A stretch of DNA of 64,000 nucleotides, from the NCBI RefSeq assembly GCF_036226405.1, contig NZ_CP108464.1, forward strand, positions 1,116,001 to 1,180,000, given 5' to 3'. The stretch comes from Streptomyces sp. NBC_01260 (lineage in GTDB: Bacteria > Actinomycetota > Actinomycetes > Streptomycetales > Streptomycetaceae). Of the stretch, positions 53,364 to 64,000 are shown piece by piece. Numbering within the stretch: position 1 is the first letter of the stretch; each line of letters starts with the position of its first letter. Below the pieces are notes generated by a model. That model made no database searches. It saw only the letters and a list, made by a program, of their open reading frames with translations, and was not told the origin of the DNA. The position numbers and the translations under genes were made by a program.

Positions 53364-56300
53364 GTGGACCTGCAGACGGTGGCCGGGCGGTTCCGGATCA
53401 CAGGGGCCGTCGGCCGCGGGAACATGGGGCAGGTCCACCGAGCCCTCGATCTGCAAGCGGCGGAGAACGCGGCAGACCGCGACGTCGCCCTGAAGACGAT
53501 CCTGCGCAGCCGGACGGGTCTGGCAGTCGATACCGCCCAGGACGGACACCTGGTCGAGCGATTCCGCCGCGAGGTGGACATCATGCGCCGCCTCTCTCCG
53601 CGCCACCCGAATCTCACCCGCCTCATCGCCGGCGGTGTCGACACCGCCGTCGCGCAGGGCGGCAGCGGCTTGCCCTACCTGGCCATGGAGCTTCTCGACG
53701 GCCATCCCCTGACCGAGCTGATCGATGAGGAGCCGCAGCTCCCCGTCTCCTGGGCCGCGGCCCTGGCCGCGCAGATCGCCGGTGGGCTGGCCTCGGCCCA
53801 CAGCGCGGGCATCGTCCACCGCGACCTCAAGCCCGCGAACCTCATGCTCACCCGCGACGGCACCGTCAAGATCCTCGACTTCGGCATGGGCCGGATGGTC
53901 GACGACGCCGACCAGACCCGCCTCACCAGCACCGGCGTCGCCGTGGGAACCGCCCGCTACATGGCCCCCGAACAGTTCCGTGCCGAGCTGGTCACCGCCT
54001 CTGCCGACCTGTACGCGCTCGGTTGTGTCCTGTACGAACTGCTCATCGGTAAGCCGCCGTTCAACGCCAAGGTCGCCTTCGACCTCTCCGAGCAACACCA
54101 GAACCTGCGGCCCCCCTCCCTCACCGTGGTCCGCCCCGACCTGCCCGACGAACTCGTCCTGCTGGTCAACCGGCTCCTGGAGAAGGACGCGGCGAACCGT
54201 CCGTCCAGCGCCACCCAGGTCCGCGAGGTCCTCGTCCCGCTCGCCCTCGCTCCGGACGACAGCGCGGCCTTGCTCGCCCCCGAGTGGACGGCGATGGACC
54301 CGGTGTCGAGGCTGCGCATGGAGTTCCCCGCACCATCCGCCCCGGTGCCCGTGCCGGTGCCGCGCCGCGCGCCCCGCGTTCCGGACGCCATGGACGTCTT
54401 CGGTATCCACCGTGAACTGATCGACGAGTACGAGCGCTTCACCAAGGGCGCCACCGTCGTGCGCGACGGCCGGATCAGCGGATTCATCGAGGATGATCTG
54501 GCGGACAAGTCACAGTGGCCCGACCCCTGGCTGTCCCTCAACCCGTTCTTCGACGACGGCGGCAACGTCCAGGACCTGGTACGCGACGATGTCCTGCACC
54601 AGAAGTGCGCCGAGATCTTCCAGGCCGGCAAGAAGGAGGACTCCCGCCGTCCCAGTGGCCGGCCGCTCACCTTCCACCGGCACCAGCGTGAGGCGATCGA
54701 TGCCGCACAGGCCGGCGACTCGTACGTGCTCACCACCGGCACGGGCTCCGGCAAGTCGCTCGCCTACATCGTCCCGATCGTCAACCAGGTCCTCAAGGAA
54801 CGGGAGACCGAGGGCCCCGGCGCGCCCGGCCGGGTGCGGGCCATCATCGTCTACCCGATGAACGCGCTGGCCAACTCGCAGCTCAAGGAGTTGCAGAAGT
54901 ACCTGCGGCACGGCTTCGGCGCCGGCCGCGAGCCCGTCACGTTCGCCCGCTACACGGGCCAGGAGAGCGACGAGCAGCGGCGCGAGCTGCGCAAGAACCC
55001 GCCGGACATCCTGCTCACCAACTACGTGATGCTGGAACTCATGCTCACCCGGCCCGACGACCGGGCAAGCCTGATCCGGATGGCCGAGGGTCTGCAGTTC
55101 CTGGTCTTCGACGAGCTGCACACCTACCGCGGCCGCCAGGGGGCGGACGTCGCCCTGCTGATCCGCCGGGTCCGCGAGGCGTGCCGCGCGGCGGACACCC
55201 TTCAGTGCATCGGTACGTCCGCGACGATGTCGACCGAGGGCACCTGGCCGGACCAGCAGCGCGAGGTCGCGAAGGTCGCAGGCCGGCTCTTCGGCACCAC
55301 TGTGCTGCCCCGGCGCGTCATCGGCGAGACGCTGGTGCGCGCCACGGATGAGGCCCCGGACCGGGTTCCGGCCGAGCGGCTGCGCGCGGCCGCCGCACCC
55401 TTGTCGTATCAGGCACTCACCAAGGACCCGCTGGCGCGGTGGCTTGAGTCGCGGTTCGGCCTGGAGCGCGAGCCCGGGACGGGCCGTCTGCGGCGCTGCC
55501 CGCCCGGCACGATCGAGCAGGCGGCGGATGACCTCGCCGCCGAGTCCGGCGTTGCACCGGAAGCCGTCGGCGAGGCGATCCGCGCCACGCTGGAAGCCGG
55601 GTCGCAGGCCAAACACCCGGTGACCGAGCGGCCGTTGTTCGCATTCCGGCTGCACCAGTTCCTCTCCAAGGGCGACACGGTCTACACGACGCTCCAGGAT
55701 CCGCTGACCCGCCCGCTGACCCGCACCTACCAGCTGGAGCAGCCCGACAGCAACGGCAAGCCGCTCTTCCCGCTGGCGTTCTGCCGTGAGTGCGGCCAGG
55801 AGTACGTCACCGTGTGGCGCACCGACGAGAACGGGACGTTCCGTTACGAGCCGCGCCGTGACACCTCCGGGTCCGGCGGCCGCGAGGGCGAGGGCTACCT
55901 GTACATCGGCACGCCCGGCGAGGACTACGAGTGGCCGGCCGATCCTCAGCAGGCCATCCAGGACCGACGGCTGCCGGAGTCCTGGTTGGAGCCGGACGGC
56001 CACGGTGTGAACGCCGTCAAGAAGACCTACCGGCCACGCGTGCCCAAGCGTGTCGTCGTCGACGCGTTCGGGCACGAGTCCGGTGAGGGTCTGGTGGCCG
56101 CATTCATCCCGGCTCCGTTCCTGTTCTGCCTGCACTGTCAGATCTCCTACGAGCAGACGCGCGGCCGGGACTTCGCCAAGCTGGCCACACTCGACCAGGA
56201 AGGGCGTTCGTCGGCGACGTCCGTCGTGTCGGCGTCGATCGTAAAGTCGCTGCGCTCGGTCCCCGAGGACGTGCTGTCCAAGGAGGCCCGCAAGCTCCTC

Positions 56301-59300
56301 ACGTTCGTGGACAACCGGCAGGACGCCTCCTTGCAGGCCGGGCACTTCAACGACTTCGCCCAGGTGACACAGTTGCGCAGCGCCCTGCACCAGGCTGCGC
56401 TGCTGGCCGGTGAGGAAGGGCTGCGCCATGACGACCTCACCCAGGCCGTCACCGAGGTCATGAATCTCAGGCCCCGCGAGTACACCGGCAACGCGAGCAT
56501 GGCCCCCGGTCTGGAACGTCGCGCCACCAAGGTGTTCCGGGACGTCGTCGGCTACCGCCTCTACCGCGACCTCGAACGCGGCTGGCGCATCACGATGCCG
56601 AACCTGGAGCAGTCCGGCCTGCTGCGCATCGACTACGAGGACCTCGACTGGCTGGCGGACCAGCAGGACCGCTGGCAGGCCACACACCTCGCACTGCGCG
56701 ACGCCGAGCCTGCGCTGCGCTCGGAGGTGGCGCGCGCTCTCCTGGACCACATGCGCCGTGCGCTCGCCATCGATGTGCAGTACTTCCGCGACGACTTCGA
56801 CGCCCTGCAGCGTGCCAGCGAGGAACGGCTCGTCGATCCCTGGGTGCTTTCCGAGGGCGACAAGCCGCAGGTCGGCACCGCCTATCCCTATGCCTCCAAG
56901 CCCGGCATGGAGCGCTCCGCGCTGTTCCTGTCCGCCCGCGGCAAGTACGGCAAGTACCTCAAGCGCACAGCGGCCGCGTTCCGGGACCTGAGCCTGGACG
57001 ACGTCCAGACGGTCATCGACGATCTGCTGAAGGTCCTGCGGGAGGCTGATCTGGTGCACGAGGTGCAGGCGGGGCCGGAGCAGTCCGGCCCGGTGTACCG
57101 CCGCCGTCAGGCGGAGCAGCGCACCGGTTTCCGGGTCTCGGCCGCTTCCCTGATCTGGAAGGCGGGGACGGGCGAGAGCGGAGCGCACGACCCGCTGACC
57201 CGGACGTACCACAGCGGTGAGGGCCCGCGCGTGAACCCGTTCTTCCGCCGCCTCTATCAGGACGCCGCCTCGGAGCTGGCCGGTCTGTACGCCCGTGAGC
57301 ACACCGCACAGGTGTCGCCCGAAGACCGTGAAAAGCGCGAGGAGGAGTTCCGTTCCGCCGAACTGCCCTTGCTGTACTGCTCGCCGACGATGGAACTGGG
57401 TGTGGACATCTCCTCGCTCAACGCCGTCATGATGCGCAACGTGCCGCCCACTCCGGCCAATTACGCCCAGCGCTCCGGACGCGCCGGCCGGTCGGGACAG
57501 CCCGCTCTCGTCACCACGTACTGCGCCACGGGCAACAGCCACGACCAGTACTACTTCCGCCGTTCCCGGGACATGGTGGCCGGGCAGGTCGCCCCGCCCC
57601 GTCTGGACCTCGCCAACGAGGACCTGGTCCGCTCGCATCTGCAGGGCATCTGGCTCGCCGAGACGGGCATGAAGCTGGGCCGTGCCGTCCCCGACGTCGT
57701 CGACGTCGCGTACGACCCGGACGGCGAGGAGCGCCCTGACCCGGACATGCCGCTGCCGCTGCTGTCCGACATCCGTGACCGGTCGCTGGACGAGGACGCG
57801 CGGCGTCGTGCGGTCGCCGCCGCGCGCACCGCCCTGGGGCCGCTGATCCCGGACTTCGCCGACACCACCTGGTGGTACGACGAGTGGATCGAGGACCAGG
57901 TCGCCAAGGCTCCCGAGGCGTTCGACGCGGCGTTCGACCGGTGGCGGCAGTTGTTCCGCGCCGCCGTCCTGGACCAGTACGAGCAGAACCGGCGGGTCGT
58001 CGACCACACCCTCAGCCAGGGCGAGCAGGGGCGCGCCCGGTCCCGCAGGCGCGAGGCGGAGACCCAGACCGCGCTGCTACTGAACCGTTCGTCGGACTCC
58101 AAGTCGGTGATGAGCGACTTCAACCCGTACCGCTACCTGGCTTCCGAGGGTTTCCTGCCCGGCTACAGCTTCCCGCGTCTGCCGCTGGCCGCGTACATCC
58201 CGCGCTCCGGCAACCGACGCAACGCGGACGGCGACTATCTGCAGCGTCCCCGCTTCCTCGCCATCCGCGAGTTCGGCCCCGGCGCGCTGATCTATCACGA
58301 GGGCGCCCGCTACCAGGTCACCCGCGTACAGCTGCCCCCGGACGCCTCGGGCGACCTGGCGACGGCCGAGGCCAAGCGCTGCGACCACTGCGGTTACCAC
58401 TACGAGGGGTCCGCGGGTGCCGACGTCTGCGACATGTGCAAGGAGCCTCTGAGCGGCCGGCGCACCAACCTGCTGCATTTGCACACGGTGTTCACCACAC
58501 CGCGGGAACGCATCTCCTCGGATGAGGAGGAGCGGCGCAGGGCCGGCTTCCGCCTGGAGACCTCGTACGCCTTCCAGGACCACGGCTTGCGGAAGGGCCG
58601 CCTCACCTCGCACGTCACCGATGCGGAGGCCGCACCGGTCCTCAACCTGGACTACGGCGACTCGGCGACCGTCCGCATCACCAACCTGGGCCGGGTCCGC
58701 GACAAGCAGGGCGATCCGGACGGCTACTGGCTCGACCTGAGCGACGGCCGCTGGCTCAACGACAAGGCCGCCGCCGAGGCCATCGAGGGCACCGGCATGC
58801 CGGTCGTCGACGAGGACGGCAACGAGAAGCGCCGCAAGAAGCGTGTCGTGCCGTACGTGGAGGACCGGCGCAACATCCTCGTGGTCACGCTCGACGAGCC
58901 GCAGCCGGAACCGGTCGCCCTGTCGTTCATGTACGCCCTGGAGCGCGGCATCGAGGCCGCCTTCGAGCTGGAGGACGCCGAGCTGACGGCCGAGCTCCTG
59001 CCGCCGGACGACGGCCCGCGCCGCCGTGTCCTGTTCACGGAGGCCGCAGAGGGCGGTGCCGGCGTGCTGCGCCGCATCCAGCACGACAAGCGGGCACTCG
59101 CCAAGGCCGCCCGCACCGCCCTGGAGATCTGTCACTTCGACCCGGCCGACGGCGCAGGGGGCGCAGACCTCGGAGGCCCGAGCAGCAACGAGAAGTGTGC
59201 CCGGGGCTGCTACGAGTGCCTCCTTACCTACGGCAACCAGGGCGTCCACCGGCACCTCAGCCGCCATGCGGCGCGCCCGTTGCTGCTGCGCTTGGCGCGC

Positions 59301-59711
59301 GCGACGACGATCAAGGAGGACCGGGGCGAGTCGCGCACCGAGCAGTTCCAGCGGCTCGCAGCGGAGACTCCGGGCAAGGTCTCCGCCGTCAGCCCGCTGG
59401 AAGCCGACCTGGCCGCGCTCGTCGAGACCGGTGACCTCCTCGGCTGGCTCAAGGCAAAGGGATACCGGCTGCCGGACGAGTCGGGCACGCTCGTCCCGGA
59501 GGCCGCCGCCAAGCCGGACTTCGTCTTCCGCCTGGCCGGTGCGAACGTGGCGGTGTTCGTCGACAGCCCTTCCCGCGGCGAGGACCCGTCCCGGGACGGC
59601 GACGCCGTAGAACGTCTCGAGGACGCCGGCTGGGAAGTGCTGCACTTCGCTCCCGGGACGGACTGGGACACCATCACGGACGCCAACTCCGGCTACTTCC
59701 ATACCCGTTGA
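53364..59711 (+). CDS. Ser/Thr kinase - DEAD helicase - DUF1998 - nuclease-like fusion protein
   Basis: 2,115 aa from GTG 53364 (AAGGGAG 5 nt upstream; GTG 53358 also possible). Residues 1-285 are a protein kinase with all key residues: [27 protein letters not shown] near 151, DFGMGR near 172, APEQ. A superfamily 2 helicase follows: [14 protein letters not shown] near 456, [14 protein letters not shown] near 581, GTSATMS and [16 protein letters not shown] near 1370. A zinc ribbon (CDHCGYHY...CDMCK) is near 1672. The DUF1998 part is residues about 1845-1975 ([20 protein letters not shown]). The last 110 residues ([35 protein letters not shown]) resemble a Vsr/PD-(D/E)XK nuclease. No membrane segment. 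Related to DrmA/DrmB or DruE helicases; the fused kinase is unusual. Confidence 0.88.
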   Translation: MDLQTVAGRFRITGAVGRGNMGQVHRALDLQAAENAADRDVALKTILRSRTGLAVDTAQDGHLVERFRREVDIMRRLSPRHPNLTRLIAGGVDTAVAQGGSGLPYLAMELLDGHPLTELIDEEPQLPVSWAAALAAQIAGGLASAHSAGIVHRDLKPANLMLTRDGTVKILDFGMGRMVDDADQTRLTSTGVAVGTARYMAPEQFRAELVTASADLYALGCVLYELLIGKPPFNAKVAFDLSEQHQNLRPPSLTVVRPDLPDELVLLVNRLLEKDAANRPSSATQVREVLVPLALAPDDSAALLAPEWTAMDPVSRLRMEFPAPSAPVPVPVPRRAPRVPDAMDVFGIHRELIDEYERFTKGATVVRDGRISGFIEDDLADKSQWPDPWLSLNPFFDDGGNVQDLVRDDVLHQKCAEIFQAGKKEDSRRPSGRPLTFHRHQREAIDAAQAGDSYVLTTGTGSGKSLAYIVPIVNQVLKERETEGPGAPGRVRAIIVYPMNALANSQLKELQKYLRHGFGAGREPVTFARYTGQESDEQRRELRKNPPDILLTNYVMLELMLTRPDDRASLIRMAEGLQFLVFDELHTYRGRQGADVALLIRRVREACRAADTLQCIGTSATMSTEGTWPDQQREVAKVAGRLFGTTVLPRRVIGETLVRATDEAPDRVPAERLRAAAAPLSYQALTKDPLARWLESRFGLEREPGTGRLRRCPPGTIEQAADDLAAESGVAPEAVGEAIRATLEAGSQAKHPVTERPLFAFRLHQFLSKGDTVYTTLQDPLTRPLTRTYQLEQPDSNGKPLFPLAFCRECGQEYVTVWRTDENGTFRYEPRRDTSGSGGREGEGYLYIGTPGEDYEWPADPQQAIQDRRLPESWLEPDGHGVNAVKKTYRPRVPKRVVVDAFGHESGEGLVAAFIPAPFLFCLHCQISYEQTRGRDFAKLATLDQEGRSSATSVVSASIVKSLRSVPEDVLSKEARKLLTFVDNRQDASLQAGHFNDFAQVTQLRSALHQAALLAGEEGLRHDDLTQAVTEVMNLRPREYTGNASMAPGLERRATKVFRDVVGYRLYRDLERGWRITMPNLEQSGLLRIDYEDLDWLADQQDRWQATHLALRDAEPALRSEVARALLDHMRRALAIDVQYFRDDFDALQRASEERLVDPWVLSEGDKPQVGTAYPYASKPGMERSALFLSARGKYGKYLKRTAAAFRDLSLDDVQTVIDDLLKVLREADLVHEVQAGPEQSGPVYRRRQAEQRTGFRVSAASLIWKAGTGESGAHDPLTRTYHSGEGPRVNPFFRRLYQDAASELAGLYAREHTAQVSPEDREKREEEFRSAELPLLYCSPTMELGVDISSLNAVMMRNVPPTPANYAQRSGRAGRSGQPALVTTYCATGNSHDQYYFRRSRDMVAGQVAPPRLDLANEDLVRSHLQGIWLAETGMKLGRAVPDVVDVAYDPDGEERPDPDMPLPLLSDIRDRSLDEDARRRAVAAARTALGPLIPDFADTTWWYDEWIEDQVAKAPEAFDAAFDRWRQLFRAAVLDQYEQNRRVVDHTLSQGEQGRARSRRREAETQTALLLNRSSDSKSVMSDFNPYRYLASEGFLPGYSFPRLPLAAYIPRSGNRRNADGDYLQRPRFLAIREFGPGALIYHEGARYQVTRVQLPPDASGDLATAEAKRCDHCGYHYEGSAGADVCDMCKEPLSGRRTNLLHLHTVFTTPRERISSDEEERRRAGFRLETSYAFQDHGLRKGRLTSHVTDAEAAPVLNLDYGDSATVRITNLGRVRDKQGDPDGYWLDLSDGRWLNDKAAAEAIEGTGMPVVDEDGNEKRRKKRVVPYVEDRRNILVVTLDEPQPEPVALSFMYALERGIEAAFELEDAELTAELLPPDDGPRRRVLFTEAAEGGAGVLRRIQHDKRALAKAARTALEICHFDPADGAGGADLGGPSSNEKCARGCYECLLTYGNQGVHRHLSRHAARPLLLRLARATTIKEDRGESRTEQFQRLAAETPGKVSAVSPLEADLAALVETGDLLGWLKAKGYRLPDESGTLVPEAAAKPDFVFRLAGANVAVFVDSPSRGEDPSRDGDAVERLEDAGWEVLHFAPGTDWDTITDANSGYFHTR

Positions 59712-59761
59712 CCTCACCTGCTCCGCACCCTCCGTACGCGTCGAAGGATCCGAGACACTCC

Positions 59762-62734
59762 ATGAGCCTCACGTACTCCGCCGGTTCCCTGGTGGCCGCC
59801 CGCGGCCGCGAATGGGTGGTGCTGCCCGAGAGCGCGCCCGACATGCTGGTGCTGCGCCCGCTGGGCGGCAGCGACGACGACATCGCTGCCGTCTTCCCCA
59901 CCTTGGAGGAGGTGCGCCCGGCAGAGTTCGCCGCCCCGGACGCCGACGACCTCGGCGACCAGCGGGCTGCCGGCCTGCTGCGCACCGCCCTGCGGGTGGG
60001 ATTCCGTTCGGGCGCAGGCCCCTTCCGTTCGCTGGCCTCGATCGCCGTCGAGCCGCGCGCCTACCAGCTCGTCCCGCTGCTCATGGCGCTGCGTCAGAAC
60101 ACGGTCCGGCTGCTGATCTCGGACGACGTCGGCATCGGCAAGACCGTCGAGGCCGGACTCATCGCGACGGAACTGCTCGCGCAGGGCGAGGCGAGCCGGA
60201 TGACGGTCCTGTGCGCACCCGCGCTGGCGGAGCAGTGGCAGGGTGAGCTGCGCGAGAAGTTCGGCATCGACGCCGAGCTCGTCCTCGCCTCGACGGTGTC
60301 CCGTCTGGAGCGCGGTCTGGAGCTCGGCCAGTCGCTCTTCGACAGGCATCCGTACACGATCATCTCGACGGACTTCATCAAGTCCACCCGCCACCGTGAG
60401 GACTTCGTACGCCACTGCCCGGATCTGGTGATCGTCGACGAGGCCCACACATGTGTCTCGGCCGACGACGTCCACGCGGGCGGCAAGTCCGGCACGAACC
60501 AGCTCCGTTACGAGCTGCTACAGCGCATCGCCGCCGATCAGGACCGGCATCTGCTGCTGCTGACGGCGACCCCGCACTCAGGCAAGGAGTCCGCGTTCCG
60601 CAACCTGGTCGGCCTGGTCCGGCCCGATCTGGCAACCGTCGATCTGGAGAACCCGGCCGGCCGCGCCCGGCTTGCCGAGCACTTCGTCGCCCGTAAGCGC
60701 GCCGACGTACGCCAGTACCTCACCAAGGAGGACGGGCTGGCCGACGACTCGCTCGCCGAGCGCACCCCGTTCCCGTCCAGCCGCTGCCCCGAGGACAAGC
60801 CGTACAAGCTCACGCCCGAGTACCGCGCCCTGCTCGACGACGCCATCGCCTATGCCGCCGACCGCGTGCAGACGGCAGGCAGCCAGGGCAAGCGTGAGGC
60901 GCGGATCGCCTGGTGGTCGGTGATCGCCCTGCTCCGCTCGATGGTGTCCTCGCCGAAGGCGGCTGCCCAGACGCTGAAGACCCGCTCCACGGCGGCCGTC
61001 GCGCGCAGCGCGGAGGAGGCCGACATCCTGGGTGCCCCGCTCAACCACGATGCCGCCGACACCGACGCACTGGAGGGCCTGGACGTCGCCCCGGGTGCGA
61101 GCGAGAGCGAGAACGCCGGTGCCCGCCTGCTCGATCTGTCCGAGAGGGCCGCCGCCCTGGCCGGCCAGCAGGGCGATGCGAAGCTCAAAGCGCTGATCAA
61201 GCACCTGAAGTCGCTGCTCGCCGACGGCTACAACCCCATCGTCTTCTGCCGTTACATCCCGACCGCCGAATACCTCGCCGAGGAGCTGAGCGGCGCGGAG
61301 GGCAAGCCGGGCAAGCTCGGCAGGAAGGTGCACGTCGCGGCAGTGACCGGCACCCTCTCACCGCAGCAGCGCTTGGAGCGGATCGAGCAGCTCGGCGCCG
61401 AGGGCGCGGACGACCCGGCTACCCGCCGCGTCCTGATCGCCACGGACTGCCTGTCCGAAGGGGTCAACCTCCAGCACCACTTCGATGCCGTCATCCACTA
61501 CGACCTGGCCTGGAACCCCACCCGGCACGACCAGCGCGAGGGCCGCGTCGACCGTTACGGGCAGAAGCGCGACCAGGTCCGCGTCATCACGATGTTCGGT
61601 GAGGACAACGGCATCGACGGCAAGGTCCTCGAAGTCCTGTTCAAGAAGCACCGTCAAATCCAGAAGGACCTCGGCATCTCCGTCTCCGTCCCCGACGAGA
61701 CCGCGTCCGGCGTCACCGACGCAGTGGTCGAGTGGCTCCTGCTGCACGGACGCCAGGGCAGCCAGGAGGCCCTGTTCGAGGTCTCGGGGGTCCAGCAGAC
61801 CCTGGACCGCGTCGAGCGCGACTGGAACTCGGCCGCGGAACGCGAGAAGACGTCTCGCTCCAAGTACGCACAGCGCTCCATCCACCCCGAGGACGTCGCC
61901 CGCGAGGTGGCGTCGGTACGCGCCGCGCTCGGGGGCGCCGACGAGGTCCGCGACTTCGCCCTCGCCGCCCTGCACAGCCTGAACGGCCTCGTACGGGACC
62001 CGCGCGACGGCTCCGGCGACTTCACCGCCCAGGTCGGCGGCACCCCGGCCGGCCTGCGCGACGCGCTGGCTGCCACGCTCGGCAACCGCGTCGTCGAGGA
62101 GGACCGCGAGATCCCGTTCCGTACGTCCCCGGCGATCGCCCGCGGCGAAGCGGCCCTGGTGCGCACCGACCCGGCGGTCGGCGCACTCGCCTCGTATGTC
62201 CTGAACTCCGCCCTCGACGGCGAGGCCGAGGGGCCCCGCCCGGCCCGCCGCTGCGGAGTCGTCACCACGGACGCGGTCACCGTCCGCACCACGCTCCTCC
62301 TGGTCCGCTACCGCTTCCACCTCACCCTTCCGTCCCGTACGGGCGAGAAGCAGCTGGTCGCCGAGGACGCCCGGCTGCTCGCCTTCGAGGGGATGCCGCA
62401 CCGCGCCCGCTGGCTCGACGACGACACGGCGGCCGAACTCCTCGCGGCCCGCGCCTCGGCCAACACGAACCCGCAGGCGGCCCGCAACCAGATCACCCGC
62501 ACCCTGGACGGCCTGGGCGAGCTGACCGCGCACCTGGAGGAGTACGGGGAGCACCTGGCCGCCGAACTGGATGCCTCGCACCGCCGGGTCCGCAAGGCGA
62601 ATCGGTCCAACCAGGAGATCGTCCGCGGCTTGAAGGTCGTCCCGCAGAAGCCCGCCGACATCCTCGGCGCCTATGTCTACCTGCCCGCGAACCCGGCCGC
62701 CGCCGGTGTGAACCCCGCTGGAGCTGTCGCCTGA
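59762..62734 (+). CDS. SNF2-family helicase (DrmD-like)
   Basis: 990 aa from ATG 59762; an open frame begins at TTG 59708, inside the previous stop. Helicase motifs: SDDVGIGKTVEAGLIATELL (near residue 122), LVIVDEAHTCVS (224), LLLLTATPHSGKESAF (269), LIATDCLSEGVNLQHHFDAV (566) and HDQREGRVDRYGQKRDQVRV (590). The rest is an all-helical C-terminus typical of RapA/DrmD-type translocases. Acts on DNA with ATP. Overlaps the downstream methylase gene (TGATG), so translation is coupled. Same arrangement helicase-methylase as drmD-drmMI in class 1 DISARM. Confidence 0.9.
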   Translation: MSLTYSAGSLVAARGREWVVLPESAPDMLVLRPLGGSDDDIAAVFPTLEEVRPAEFAAPDADDLGDQRAAGLLRTALRVGFRSGAGPFRSLASIAVEPRAYQLVPLLMALRQNTVRLLISDDVGIGKTVEAGLIATELLAQGEASRMTVLCAPALAEQWQGELREKFGIDAELVLASTVSRLERGLELGQSLFDRHPYTIISTDFIKSTRHREDFVRHCPDLVIVDEAHTCVSADDVHAGGKSGTNQLRYELLQRIAADQDRHLLLLTATPHSGKESAFRNLVGLVRPDLATVDLENPAGRARLAEHFVARKRADVRQYLTKEDGLADDSLAERTPFPSSRCPEDKPYKLTPEYRALLDDAIAYAADRVQTAGSQGKREARIAWWSVIALLRSMVSSPKAAAQTLKTRSTAAVARSAEEADILGAPLNHDAADTDALEGLDVAPGASESENAGARLLDLSERAAALAGQQGDAKLKALIKHLKSLLADGYNPIVFCRYIPTAEYLAEELSGAEGKPGKLGRKVHVAAVTGTLSPQQRLERIEQLGAEGADDPATRRVLIATDCLSEGVNLQHHFDAVIHYDLAWNPTRHDQREGRVDRYGQKRDQVRVITMFGEDNGIDGKVLEVLFKKHRQIQKDLGISVSVPDETASGVTDAVVEWLLLHGRQGSQEALFEVSGVQQTLDRVERDWNSAAEREKTSRSKYAQRSIHPEDVAREVASVRAALGGADEVRDFALAALHSLNGLVRDPRDGSGDFTAQVGGTPAGLRDALAATLGNRVVEEDREIPFRTSPAIARGEAALVRTDPAVGALASYVLNSALDGEAEGPRPARRCGVVTTDAVTVRTTLLLVRYRFHLTLPSRTGEKQLVAEDARLLAFEGMPHRARWLDDDTAAELLAARASANTNPQAARNQITRTLDGLGELTAHLEEYGEHLAAELDASHRRVRKANRSNQEIVRGLKVVPQKPADILGAYVYLPANPAAAGVNPAGAVA

Positions 62735-64000
62735 TGTCCGCCGCCACCCGCACCGCCCCGGCCTTCACCTCCGTCACCACAGTCGGCGGCCTGCTCCCCT
62801 CCGACATGCTGCTGCGCATCGCGGAGGCAGCGAAGCTGCCCGGCACGAAGCCGGCCGACTACCACCTGCCCGCCTCCGTCGCCGTCCGAGACGAGGCCGA
62901 GCGCGCCTGGGAGTACCTCAAGCCGCTCTGGCGCGACCTCCGCACAGCCCTCCCCTCGGACCCGACCACGGGCTCCCCGGCGGCTGACCCGACGGGCCGC
63001 GCGGGCAACGACTGGCTCGCCCAGCTCTTCCGCAAGCTCGACTTCGGCCGCCTCACGGAAATCGGCCCCTCCGGCATCCCTGCCGACTCCGACCCGGCCA
63101 AGCACTTCCCCGTCTCTCACCGCCACGGAGCGGCCCTGGTCCACCAGATCCCCTGGAACCAGGAACTCGACAAGCGCGCGACGGCCGGGCAGATGCCGGC
63201 CCAGTCGATGCTCCAGGACTGCCTCAACCGCACTGGGGCCCATCTGTGGGCAATCCTCACCAACGGCCGCCGTGTACGCCTGCTGCGCGACTCGTCGGCG
63301 ATGGCGACGGCGGCGTACGTCGAGTTCGACCTCGAGTCGATCTTCGACGGCGAACTTTTCAGCGAGTTCGTGCTGCTGTACATGACGCTGCACGCGTCGC
63401 GCTTCGAGGTGGCCGAGGGGCAGCCGGCGTCGGGGTGCTGGCTGGAGAAGTGGCGGACGATCGCCATCGAGTCCGGCAGCCGCGCCCTCGACCACTTCCG
63501 CGACGGCGTCCAGGCGGCCCTCACCACCCTAGGCACAGGATTCCTGAGCCACCCGCACAACAACGACCTCCGCCAGAACCTGGACGTCCACGCGTTCCAG
63601 ACGTCGCTGCTGCGGCTCGTCTACCGGATGATCTTCCTCTTCGTCGCTGAGGACCGCGGCGCGCTCCTGGACCCGGCGGCCGACGAGCAGACCCGCGAGC
63701 GCTACGCCCGCTACTTCTCAACTGCGCGGCTGCGCCGCCACGCCCTGCGCCGCCTGGGCACCGCACACGACGACCAGTACCGCGCCCTGGCGCTGCTGGT
63801 CGACGCCCTCGGTTCCGAGGACGGCCGCCCCGAGCTGGGCTTGATGGGTCTCGGCGGACTGTTCAACGACACCGGAGCGGACGTACCTCTGCGTAACGTC
63901 CGCCTGTCCAACCGCCACCTCTTCGAAGCCGTACGACACCTGGCACGGGTCCGCGACGCGGGATCCGCCCGCTGGCGCCCCGTCGACTACCTGCACATGG
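62734..64000 (+). CDS. Eco57I/PglX-like DNA methylase, 5' part
   Basis: At least 422 aa, running off the window. Starts at ATG 62734, overlapping the SNF2 stop by one base. The visible part has the N-terminal recognition/nuclease-like region: LVHQIPWNQELDKRATAGQM, LWAILTNGRRVRLLRDSSAM and VEFDLESIFDGELFSEFVLL. It then has YRMIFLFVAEDRGALL with TRERYARYFSTARLRRHALR. This is the pattern of large Eco57I-type N6-adenine methylases such as DrmMI and PglX. The SAM motif and NPPY should follow beyond the window, so activity cannot be judged. Confidence 0.8.
   Translation, partial: MSAATRTAPAFTSVTTVGGLLPSDMLLRIAEAAKLPGTKPADYHLPASVAVRDEAERAWEYLKPLWRDLRTALPSDPTTGSPAADPTGRAGNDWLAQLFRKLDFGRLTEIGPSGIPADSDPAKHFPVSHRHGAALVHQIPWNQELDKRATAGQMPAQSMLQDCLNRTGAHLWAILTNGRRVRLLRDSSAMATAAYVEFDLESIFDGELFSEFVLLYMTLHASRFEVAEGQPASGCWLEKWRTIAIESGSRALDHFRDGVQAALTTLGTGFLSHPHNNDLRQNLDVHAFQTSLLRLVYRMIFLFVAEDRGALLDPAADEQTRERYARYFSTARLRRHALRRLGTAHDDQYRALALLVDALGSEDGRPELGLMGLGGLFNDTGADVPLRNVRLSNRHLFEAVRHLARVRDAGSARWRPVDYLHM

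Noticed and set aside
54510..58007. A 1,165-aa minus-strand ORF inside the giant helicase gene
   Set aside because: Codon-position shadow of a high-G+C gene; Val/Arg/Gly/Gln-rich with no domains.

Overview
The base composition (about 70% G+C), GTG starts, gene families and tight ATGA stop-start overlaps point to a Streptomyces (or close relative) chromosome, probably an arm region. The decisive marker is the encapsulin / 2-methylisoborneol synthase / geranyl-PP methyltransferase operon. I worked from the sequence alone; family names come from recognised motifs and no database was searched.

Layout. (1) 1-13 kb is an insertion-sequence scrapyard. It holds a JmjC/cupin oxygenase, two NTF2-fold (SnoaL/SgcJ) genes of which one is frameshifted, halves of two different IS3 elements, an IS630 element interrupted by a complete group II intron, IS5 remnants, and an intact LysR/MFS exporter pair. 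The IS3 halves lie N-half to N-half at 3.0 kb and C-half to C-half at 11.9 kb. Both junctions are 58-69 bp palindromes with the same ends, which shows that the 8.9 kb between them has been inverted. (2) 13-20 kb carries a lipoprotein, nicotinamidase, a broken GNAT gene and the encapsulated 2-MIB operon. (3) 20-39 kb is ordinary streptomycete accessory/core DNA: a sugar ABC transporter with ROK kinase and divergent Gfo/Idh/MocA dehydrogenase, a P450, a NarL-type two-component pair, a DMT exporter with TetR, reductases, and allantoicase-allantoinase divergent from an IclR regulator. (4) 40-49 kb separates the IclR/allantoin genes from malate synthase. It starts at a decayed tRNA-Gly(CCC) and carries a hypothetical gene, a CBM14 secreted protein, a GNAT, an AsnC pseudogene, an ABC exporter divergent from its two-component system, and a MobA-like nucleotidyltransferase. 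(5) 51-64 kb is a probable anti-phage locus: an HTH-DNA methylase divergent from a giant kinase-helicase-DUF1998-nuclease fusion, a SNF2 helicase and an Eco57I/PglX-like methylase cut by the window end.

How the genes work together. Purine-derived allantoin is opened to allantoate and then ureidoglycolate; the glyoxylate released can be fed to malate synthase. A near-identical 17-bp dyad lies upstream of the allantoinase/IclR pair and of malate synthase 9.9 kb away, so one regulator probably controls both. The 2-MIB operon packages its cyclase in a protein shell. The 51-64 kb genes combine parts seen separately in DISARM, Druantia and Pgl/BREX systems, with an apparently active Ser/Thr kinase fused to the helicase.

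The most notable observations are the kinase-helicase-nuclease defence locus, the palindrome-mediated inversion with its palindromic element lodged in the DRGSQ codons of two IS3 transposases, and the group II intron that splices exactly to restore the IS630 reading frame.
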